NCBI RefSeq assembly: GCF_963678635.1
Contig: NC_087067.1
Coordinates: 15,507,639-15,571,638 of the forward strand
Direction of reading: 5' to 3'
DNA from: Symsagittifera roscoffensis
Taxonomy: Eukaryota > Xenacoelomorpha > Acoela > Convolutidae
DNA length: 64,000 bases
Below the pieces are notes generated by a model. It saw only the letters and a program-made list of their open reading frames with translations. It did no database searches and was not told the origin of the DNA. Position numbers and translations under genes: made by a program. Below are positions 33,728 to 44,051 of this stretch, one piece after another (the first letter of the stretch is position 1; every line of letters begins with the position of its first letter).

Positions 33728-35330
33728 CCGTTTAGAAAAGACTTGTTCTACAAGGAGATCATAACAAGAAGAAATATCCCGGATTTGATCATCATAATCT
33801 GACGCAATGTACCAATGGTACTAATTTGAAGATCCAAGAGGGATGTTGTTGTCCTTCGACAATGCTGCGCCTCAATAACACAGCTGACGTATCCCTAAAA
33901 AGTGTTTTTGTTGTGTAATTTGAATGGAATACAACTATGGATCTATAATCAAACAACAGACAACAGCTGATCCAGTTGCGCAATTCATGTTCTTTGAGAA
34001 GTCTTCTCAAAGTCAATTCATATGCTACCATCTCGTTTTTTTTTATTGTTTCAAATTAGTTCTAATGTACTATTATTATAAAGCCACTGACGTTGACACA
34101 TGAAGGAATTCAATGGTTCATATTATAATTCAAGCTATTTAAAATTAATCTTTTTTTTTCAAATCAAAACCTCTAGAGGAAGTTAAAAAATTAAGTTGAA
34201 AAAGTAAGTTGAAAAATCCCCAAAATAGATCTCCACTGCTTTGACAAGCCATCATGCGAGCGTAGTGTAACACGGTCAATCTACTGCACGCAGCTCGCAC
34301 ATTTTAGTGCAAAGTTCTATGGAACTTTTTTGCTTTAGTTAAACTGCTAGACGGTCTAGACGTTAATGAAACAACTAGAGGCTAAGTAAAAAGTTGGTTT
34401 CTGTAATTCCGGGCTTTTTTTAAACTTTGAATTTGATTTGATGACTGTTTCCAAAATAGTCGCTTCACCTCCGAGCGAACTAGCATTTTTTCCTTGTTGA
34501 CAATTTTTGTCACGCACATGAATGATTCACCGAGATCTCGCGTTGGAGAACTGAAATCTCGAGACCAGCGCTAACGGCGAGAGGTTTGGTTTGCCGTTTC
34601 GTTTTATTTAACATTCGCTTTCAGGAAATTTAAGTTTCACTAGTGGGTTTTATTTTCAAGTAATTTTTGATTATATAGAATTCAAAGACTGCCCAGCTTT
34701 TTTTCAATTTTCTCTACGTGGATTGATATTAAAAGAAAAAGTTTCGATAAAAGAATCATGAATTTTAAAGAATTTTTTGAAAAATTAAAAAAGCGTTTAG
34801 AAAAGTTTGATTATCTTAATCTGTGAAATTCAAAGTCAATGAAAATTCTATCAGTTTATAAACGCCGTGGCAAAGGTCTGTAGGCTATATTCACGCAAAG
34901 AGTAGTTTTTCTTACATGGCAATTGCATTAATTTCAATATACTTCACTAGTTGCAAGAGCAAGTGACTTAAAATCGGGAACTAGACTTTCCCATTTATTA
35001 ATAATTCTGTTCATCCCATTTATCAATAATAAATTGGACCTGCTTCATTATGGAACCTCGACATCTTCTAGGCCCAGTAACATTTTGTCTAGTGGTAAAG
35101 CGAGTTGTTTTGGATTAAAAGCTTTTGAGTTTCAATTCAGACCGGACCTTGTATTTTTTAATTGTTTCAAATATTTTTTTCTGGAATTTTTTTTTGTCTG
35201 CTTAAGTTCCAAAGCATGAATTTTTCTTCTGTATTACTGTAATTGAATGTCGTTCTGTAACTTGTAATCATACCTAGTCTGAATTTGAATAAGTCTTTTT
35301 GTTGCGTTTTTGCATTGATGGTTTCGGCTT

Positions 35331-35670
35331 ATTAAGAGTAATGAACGTAGTGAAGACTCATATGTAGGTCTTGGTGATTTTTTGTCTTAAAATTTGTTCA
35401 CGCTTAATTTTGATTTTTTCGCGGATTGACTTGTGATTTCTTTTTAAGTTCAGTGCATTTCCGTTGTTAAAAGGAAGACAAAATCCCCTATCGAACAGCC
35501 ACGAAAAGCGTGATCGACTTCTAATTTCGAAAATGGAAATAATTATCAGGTTCCCCAGAGAAGTAAAAGTTTTACCTATTGATCCTGTTTTCTCAAATTG
35601 GATTAATTTTAATATAAAAGTGTCCAGCATAAAGTGTTCGATGAATTGAAAGAGTTTTAAGGCTATCTGT
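35331..35670 (+). repeat. Dispersed repeat family A, copy 2
   Basis: It begins aagagtaatgaacgtagtga and contains gttaaaaggaagacaaaatc, cttctaatttcgaaaatgg and ttacctattgatcctgttttctc in the order seen in copy 1. The opening motif is an imperfect inverted repeat (AGAGT...ACTC). Confidence 0.65.
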
Positions 35671-35679
35671 TTTTTTTTA

Positions 35680-35885
35680 AGAGTAATGAACGTAGTGAAG
35701 ACTCTTTATATAGGTCTTGCTGTTTTTTTTTGCTTTCTTTTTCAGGTTTTTTCTAGTTTCAATAGTGGAATTTAATTTTTAGATTTCCAGCGGATTAAAA
35801 AGTTTAACTATTGGTCCAGATAAAGCGCTGATCATAAATTGTTCTAGAATTTCAAAGAGCTTAAATGGCATCTATTTTTTTCTTT
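35680..35885 (+). repeat. Dispersed repeat family A, copy 3 (internally deleted)
   Basis: It follows copy 2 directly. The opening agagtaatgaacgtagtgaa is nearly identical to that of copy 2, but the middle is missing and the sequence jumps to the ctagtttcaatagtggaatt and ataaattgttctagaatttc portion. Confidence 0.6.
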
Positions 35886-36080
35886 GAAATTCGAAAGGTG
35901 AGATTTTTTCAAAAAAAAGTCAGTGTTTTTTTGTCTACTAGCGTTTTTTACTCTTTTACAATCTTAGATTTGCTCTATACTTCGAAATTCAAAAGTTAAA
36001 AGATTTTGAAAAAACAAAACTATTTTTTTTTCAGTTTTTTTGCGTTCATTACTCTTTCCCAACTGTCAGTTGGCTGTGTT

Positions 36081-36290
36081 TAGAGTTGATGAACGTAGCG
36101 AAGACTCTTGCATAGTTCAGGCTCAAATTTACTTTTTTGGCGTATTGACAGGATTATCTTTTGAATTCAGTTCATTTCCTTTGTTAAAAAGCAAAAAAAC
36201 TTCTTTATCGAACGACAACACTGTAAAGGTCCCGAAAAAGTTATCGACTTCTAATTTCGAAAGTGGATTTTAATGTTCAGACTTCCCAAC
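36081..36290 (+). repeat. Dispersed repeat family A, copy 4
   Basis: It opens agagttgatgaacgtagcga, then gttaaaaagcaaaaaaactt and cttctaatttcgaaagtgg. It ends earlier than copy 2. Confidence 0.6.
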
Positions 36291-39200
36291 GGATTTTATT
36301 TGCTTCTGCAATGTGGCGACGGTATCAGTGCAAAGCGTGGTCTGTCAGTGCCATATCAGTGCCAGCAAATGAATATTAGTGACATTTTTTTCATCGCGCG
36401 TTTTAACTGAATCGTGCAAATTCAAAAATCTAAGCAGAATTAAACAGTCTAAGTTTTTTTCAGGTATTTTGAGCAGCTCTGAGTAGAAAAACTTTGTTTA
36501 ATAAAGCTAAGTTTCGACATTAAAATTTCATATTTCCGTTAGTCATCTTTTTTGTCGCCGTTTCAAGAGCAAAACTGTTTCTAGATATATTTTGTATATT
36601 TTAACATGCGTATTTTACCAGAGATTTCGTCTGCAATTGTAGGGGGCATCTTTGAATTTTATAAATTGAATTTTTAGTTCAAAATAATTCTGTCAAGATA
36701 GGTTTTTGATGGCAACTTTGTTTTCGGCTTTACAAGAACGTTACCAAGTATTGTCGAATAAGTGATCGCTTGGTAAATGATGCTGATTGTTTGTGGTCGT
36801 TCTAGCACTTCTTGACTGTTTTCCTGTTATTGAAACTTAAATCATCTGGTTAAATCAAGAAAATTTCGTTATTTTTTGCAACGATTAATTTTTTCTTTTA
36901 GTAGTTTTTTCCTAGCGTGCAATGCCATGTTTGTTTTGTGTTGCAACTGTGACGAAGCTTAGCTTCGGCTGTGTTACTTTTGTTCCCCCAAGTTAACTAT
37001 GAGCGTTTGTGCAGGTATTAACATCAAATTTTTACAGTAGAAACTATATCTTTATTTCAGTTTTTCATTTTGATGTTTTTACAGTTACGTTTTTGTTCTG
37101 GCCACTTTCAAAAGACTGGCAAGGATATATGGCGTCGGGTGGTTTTTTTTTCATCCGATTTTCTGTGCCTTCAACTCTAGGATCAGTGATCCTACCACAC
37201 TTTTGACAAAATAAGAACTGAATGTAGAATGTATTACATTCGGACTTGCATGCAGTATAGTAAGGCTAATGGTAAGATGAGCGTAAAATTGATTAAGTAG
37301 TACTGCAAACAAAGGGTCGAGCTCAGAATTCTTCGAGTTAGGCAGAATTCGTCAACCCTATGCCAGAAAATAGAATTTGACAAAATTGGCGAGCCCTCCC
37401 CCCCCCCCAAAAAAAAAATCGGAATTAAGGTCGCTAAGGTTATGAAACTCAGAGGAGCGAAACTAGAGATGATTTAACCAGGCATACGAAAAGCGGGCAT
37501 ACGAAAAGCTTTTAAATGCCAGTTCCGTTCGATTTTCTTAATTGGTATAAATTTACCAGCTCCAATTTCAGTATTTTTTGTTTTTATTTATTCGACTAGA
37601 AAGATTACGGAGTGTTTTATTAGCTTAGCAGCCTCGTTTTGAGAAGTTTGATGAGCAAAAGAAGATTGATGCCTCAGTTTTTGTGGGGAGACTAAAAAAC
37701 TTTTTTTTTAAGTTTCTTTCAGAGTTTTTTTTAAAGTCAACAAGCATTCAATTGAAATTATTGGCAAGTTTTCTTGAAACGCCATTATGGAAAACACATT
37801 CGAGAAAAAGATCAAAATTCGGTAGATTTTTTCGAATTTTTTTTAAAAAACGGGAATTTTTTATGCGGTTTTTGTTTCATTTTTTGTCAATAAGTTTGCC
37901 TTGCTATGATTGTGCTGAATCGTTTTATAATGTTTTGTTCAATTCAATGTTGAAGACCGCGATTATATTTCTTTTTTTAACAGGCTAAATTTTTCTGTAA
38001 AGAAAAAAGTTTACAATGTTTCGGCTAGATTTTTTTGGGTTTAATTTTTATTTTGTTTCGGATGAATGGTTTCTCATTTTGTTTTGTTTGAAAGTGAGGT
38101 TAATTAGTTTTAAACAACTTAGCGTAATAATAAGCTTGAGAAATTTCTTTTCAAAAGAATCCAAGGTGATTCTCTGCGAATTTTTAAGATATTTTTAAAA
38201 GTTATAGAATTCAATCCACAAATTTCTGGAAAAATGTGTTTTTTTTTCGTTTTTAATTAGTGAGTTTTTTTGTTTCATGCCGCGAAAGGCATTTGGAGAG
38301 CGCTGCATTTATTCAAGAGTGTTGATGCTTTCAAAGTTTTTATAAGTTTTTGCGAATTCTGATTTACGCTTGCGAGATTAACTTTCTTCTAATCGGAAGT
38401 TACACTTGTTGCCCTTAAACAACTTTTTGTTACAGTTCAGACAGTAAGTAACACAGGACAAAATTGTGAAGTTGTTTGATTAGTGAACCTCAGCAACTTG
38501 AGACCCCATTACTGTTGGCCTTGAGATAACACGGTCGTTTTACGTTAGCAATACTCATATACGTCGGACAAAACGCTTGCTAGTAATATAGGGTCCTTTC
38601 TAGTAAATCTAAAATCCACTGGACTTTTATTTATTTTATTTGTATGAATTTACTACAAGTTGCTTTTAGACTCGATTTTAAGTTTTAAGGGTTGGATTGA
38701 AGATATTTAGGTTAAAGTTTTGAAAGAAATTGTTTTTTTTAGGAGAAAAAGTTTAGGGTGTTTTAAGAGAAAATGGATGGATTGAATCTCAGTAGTTTTC
38801 ATCCTCTTTTTATACTCTTTCGAGAAATCTCTCAATTTGTAGCAAATGAGAGGTTAGTTTGTTCGTTATCTCTCGTGATAGTCATTCGAACATTCGTATT
38901 TTACGAGTAAAGTCGTTCGTACATTCGTATTTCACGAGAAAAGTCGTTTTTAATTCCAATTCTTTAAACGTTATACGAGTTATTCCAAATACTTTAAGCA
39001 CTGTTTTCTATTGATTTTGCAATAAGATATAAACTGATTGAATTTATGATGGCAGTGGCGTCACACTTTTGAGCCCAATAATTTCTATGTCTCAATATGA
39101 AATCAGAACAGTTGTCTTTATCTTTAGATCTAGGCTTCGAGTCCTGGCCGGCGCTTGTTTTTGTCAGTAGGTATGAAATTGAGATTTGAAAAAATTTTCG

Positions 39201-42077
39201 GGATAAATAGAATGGTCGGAGTAGCGTTTGTCTGCTAATCTTTTCTTTCGGCTCGGTTGCCAAATCGGGAAGTTTTTTGTGCTGCCAGCAATTTCATCAT
39301 AAATGTAAATGTTTTTATTTCACTCCTGTAATTTGTAAAATTATCGGACCTGACGTTGTTTATTTTCCTGGGTTTTCCTTTGTTTTTTTTTGCTTAAAAG
39401 CTATATTCGGCTCAAATGGTCTCGGCTTATACTTAATCGGGCTTGTTACTACATTATGTGTTGCATCAAAGGTAAAAAGTGATTGATGAAGCTAGTTTTT
39501 TTTCGCAAGGCTTCATAGTCGGTCGAAATTTTTTAAAAACAACTTTTTTTAATAAATTTTTTGGTTTTCGGCTCAAAGGGCATCTACGAGCTTGTTGTCG
39601 GCTGAGTGGCTGCTCGGAAAATACTAAAAAGTTATCTAATACTGGTGGTTGTGTTGTTCGACTTTCTCTGAAATATTTCCCTTTGTCGGCTTAGTGGCTG
39701 CTTGGATTTCGTTATTTTTGTCTCATTTTTGATTGGCTAGCTTGCAACGAAAGTTTTGAAGTTTCGTTCTTCAATTTTTTTGTTTAATTTTGATCTCATT
39801 ACAGTGAGCATAGGATAAAGCCTTTTGATATACCCAAATGATCATGATGGACATCCATTTTGTTAGTTCCAAGATTTCGAGCAAATTTTTGTGCTATTTT
39901 TTGAAATCAATTATTTCGCCCAATTTCGTTTTTTAATCGTTTCCATCTCTTGGTTATGAGAGAGAAACGAATGGAGTTTGTGTAGCGCGATTTTTCTGTT
40001 GTTATAGATAAATGATTACTATAAGAAATAGAAAAAATTCGTTTTCTCTTTTTTAGTATGGTTATTTCACTTTGACATTTAGCTGAAGGTTAATTTCAGG
40101 TCAGGACCCAATAGAAACAAAATTGAAAACATTTGAGCAATTATTGTTTCAAATAGTTATTTCTCTTGCGATAAGCAAGTGTGTTGCAATCGGGTGCTTG
40201 ACTTTTTTCGCGAAAATAATTTTGTTCTTATGATGCATGAAATTTGGCCATCTCCATCTGTGCTTTCCTAAAGGAACAGACAATTTTCGATTTTATTTTT
40301 GATTTAAATGCAGGTTCTATTTGATTTTTCCAATGGTCGTTGTAATTTCACCAACTTCAGGTTCAGTATATCTTTTTTTATTTGGTTTTCTTTTTATTCG
40401 TCTTAAAAGGTTTGGTTTATAAAATCTTGGCTTAGAAACCTCTTTTTGAGTCACTTGATAAGCAAAACTAGGTTATATCTAAATGTTTTGTGAGGGGCAT
40501 AAAAACTTGTTTTAGTTTTAAAGTTTTTTTTACAGAAACAGTTTTTTCGGCTCAACGTGTGTCTCTTTTGCTTTGTTTTGATGCTTATTTAGCATTCAAT
40601 TGTCTTACTTCTTCGCTTTTTGTAAGAGTTTTCCTGGGTTTTTATTTAGAAGAAAATCAAGACAAGGAAAAAGGAAAACTTTTGGTAGATCAATTATTTC
40701 GATTTTTTTTAGGGTTTTGTAAGGTTTTTTTTATCTCTGTGTCTGTCGGTTCGTTAGTCACGCTATGTTTTTGCTGTATAGCTACTATTGTCAAGCATTG
40801 CTTTGCCTTCGTGCAGGCAATTAAGTTCCAAGATTTTGGATTTTTTTGCATGTAACAAATAGTTTTGAAGTGTTTTTATTTTTTGTGTCAGGTTGTCTGT
40901 AAGTAGTGATGGTCATTCATTTTTTTATCGCACGTGTTAACACTTTGATATTGGTAAAACTTCTTTTTTTATTAGAAATACCGAGTGACACCCAGATTAG
41001 GCTGCCGCAGTTAAACTGACCCACAGTTAACTACCGCAGATTAGTTGAATTGAGCTTTGAATTGCTTTTGAATATCGAAAGATTTGCTTGTGGAAATCGC
41101 CGCCTTAAATTGAATTGAATTTCTGTCGTTTTTATTTTTAAAACCGCACCCCCGTTAGCAATGTGTCCTAAAACCACCACTTGAGTAAAGTGAAATGTGA
41201 CGATCTTTTTCCGTTTTGTCTATTCTTGCTGTACGCTTCATTTAGTATCATTTCAGTTCAATTCGCATCAGTTGATTTTGTTCCTGATCCATTTGGTATT
41301 ATGTTGAGCCACAGTATTTCCATATCATATATGGTGAATGGTAGTTTCCCTGTAGTTCTAATACCCCACATGGTGCATTTTCAACAATATGTATTTATAA
41401 TTATGTAGTTTGATAACTGAATTGGTGATGATGGATATTTTTCGAATCTGGTTCTTTTTTTCGCTTTTACAATGAAGTTGGTATTGCTTCCATTATAAAG
41501 GCAACTATAAAAGGAACTGTTGCCTCTCAGTTTTTATATCGCTCTCAATGTATCATTATATGTATATTTTATCCAACAACACACTTCACAAATTTCTTAT
41601 CATTTTTCTTTCTGGTTTTTTTTTTGTCAATTTCCTTTTTATTTAGTCGGTTCTGATCTCTAGACCGTCTGTTGCATATCTTCTCTCAAGTATTTCAAAC
41701 TTCCTTCGCTACTTGAACTCGGCCAAATACATGTACGATTTAAAAAACATTTGACTGAAACTGCGTCACATTATTCTTAAACCATATTTGGAGTTGGAGC
41801 ATTCGAAGTCAGTTATCTCCTTAGTTTTTTCGCCGGATATCCCTTTTATTGTTCCCATTACAAGTCAGCTATTCTATTTTAAATCTTACTTGGCATATCT
41901 TAGTATCTGTATCTTTCTCTATCGTGTTGAGTTTCGATTAAATTTAGTTCTAACTTTAAAGTCAAACAAATACCATTTGCATTATTTCAATCATTACCTC
42001 TAGAACATATTCGGTATGAATTCGTTGATAGGCTCTTAAGCCTCTGATGGTTTTGGTAAGTTTTTTATAACATAATT

Positions 42078-42715
42078 AAGAGTAATGAACGTATTGAAGA
42101 GTCTTATATTGGTCTGGGTGATTTTTTTTGTTAGTTTTTTTTTCAGGAAAAAGTTCTAAATTTTGCTCACGCTAAAGTTTGATCTTTCGCTGTTTGAATT
42201 TTGATTTATTTGTAAGTTCACTTCATTTTTCTTGTTAAAAGGAAGGCAAGAGTGAATTAGGGTAAATTAGTTTGTAAGTCCCAACATTTGTTGGCGCTCG
42301 TTTTTTTGTTTTTTGATTATTTGATTTTGAATGACAGATTTTCAATATACCTTAAATTGTTGTGTTGCTGGCATTTTACATTGAAATGTTTTCACAAGTC
42401 GATAATTACCCGTTATTAGAAATAGAATGCTGCAGATTTTGTATAGAAGGGTTTGTCTCAAATTACTCCAGCATCAGCGTTTTCAAATGATTATCCGAAT
42501 ATTTTATATCACTGGCCTGTACCTAGGTTATCAAGCTGTCCAAAATTTGGATGAAATCTATTTAAGAGCAAAATGTCTTCTAGTTTCACAAGTGGATTTT
42601 AATTTTCTGAAACCCTGCTGATTAAAACGGTTACCTAGTGATCCAGTTTCCCTAAATGGGATAACGTCAAGAAAAGAAGTGCAATTCGAAGAGCTTCAAC
42701 ATGTCATATTGATTC
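42078..42715 (+). repeat. Dispersed repeat family A, copy 5 (with extra internal sequence)
   Basis: It opens agagtaatgaacgtattgaa, then gttaaaaggaaggcaagag near 42235. The second half (cttctagtttcacaagtgg, ctagtgatccagtttcccta) follows only near 42576. The extra 300 bp between the halves suggests an insertion or an older, longer form of the element. Confidence 0.5.
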
Positions 42716-44051
42716 CTTAGATATTCGAAAGTTGAAAAATGTTCGTTTTTTCCGTGTCTGTACAAAACAGTCCAATACAAAACAGTCCGGAAAAGTATGA
42801 AAATGAACGAAAAAACAGTCCGGTGCAAAAAAGTCCGAAAAACAATCCCAAGTAGTAATTGTTTTTACAAGCCGGTAAGCCGAGAATTGTCCTTTGTTCA
42901 ACAAACGTAAACAACAAAATAGTGACCACCGCAGTCGCGTCAACCTGTTGCGAGCTTGCCAACAGAGGGTAGGACTCTACGAAATTTAGAGCCGGTTTGT
43001 ATGGGACTTTTTTGTATATGCATCGTTTTTTCAATCTACGTTTTCAGTTGTTTACTGTACGCTAGCTTATTTACAGCCTTTTTCTTATATTACCAGTTGA
43101 CCCATTTTTCTGAACTCAAAAATGCGTCACTCACTAATGTTTGACAAAGGTGAATTCATATATTACAAATACGTTGAAATTAAGCTTGTGTAAACTGTTC
43201 TATTACAGAATATCCATGTTAAATAGCTATCAATGATGGTGATTAAAATACAAGCTATCTCGTTTTCATACCATCTGGAGTAGAGTTTTGTTCTCTGCTC
43301 AAATTATACCATCTGTGATCATTTTTCGAAAGGAAAAGTTATGGGATTTGAAAGTTGCATTTTTACCAATTTTTTTTTAACTCTAGCGTATGTGGCGAAT
43401 CATTCGGCTCAGAAATTATTATAAATCAAGTTTTTTTTTGGTTTTAGTTCGTAACAAGAAACAATATATCGTGTGGGTTGTTTGAAAAAAGTCCCCCACA
43501 CGCTATGTAATTTTTTTTCATTTGTTCTAGTTAGGCTGTTAATGTTTCTATTTAGTTTCGCTTGTATGCGAAGTGCAGCATATATTCCCCTATTGTTGCG
43601 TTATACATTATCAGACGTAACTTTCGTACTTGATTTGCTGTTAAGTAAATATAGTTTTTTTTCTAATTTTTTTCGCCAATTCAAATCTTTAGAGGAGAAA
43701 CATCCTGTATCTCATTTTGATAAATGACATAACTTGGTTCTCCAGTTTTTTTGTGTGTTCAATCTATCAGTTTACCACATAGCGTAATTTTAGAGGGAGG
43801 TGGCGGTCTTTTGAAACTTTTTGTCTACCTTTTCTTAAATCAGCAGATGTGTTCGACTTCTGCTGAAGCCCTAGAATGATAAGCCAGAGCTTCAGTGCAA
43901 AATTGTTTAATGTTGTCCATTATATTAAATTTGAAGGGTTCTCCAGTTACAAATGGCAGTCGTAAAAATTCAACTACCAGGATTGAGAGGGGCCAACAAA
44001 AGACTTTTCATAAAAAGCATGTCTTATCATTCATTACTGTTTTTTTTTCAG

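Larger units (their letters stand above)
33728..43950. other. Gene-free interval between DnaJ and Rab3 (10.2 kb)
   Basis: The left end is the DnaJ 3' UTR, whose polyadenylation site is not clear. The rest is AT-rich with long T runs. Short open stretches here (up to 121 codons) are hydrophobic, T-rich and resemble no family, so I do not call them genes. It contains four copies of dispersed family A, a hairpin-family copy near 36945, and tRNA-like fragments near 35085-35150 and 39050-39150. A C run at about 37388-37398 is followed by an A run, and ACAGTCC repeats lie at about 42765-42835. The Rab3 promoter should be near the right end. Confidence 0.6.

Noticed and set aside
40490-40855. 121-codon open frame in the DnaJ-Rab3 interval
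   Set aside because: Hydrophobic, Phe-rich translation of T-rich DNA with no recognisable domain and no splice or codon-use support.
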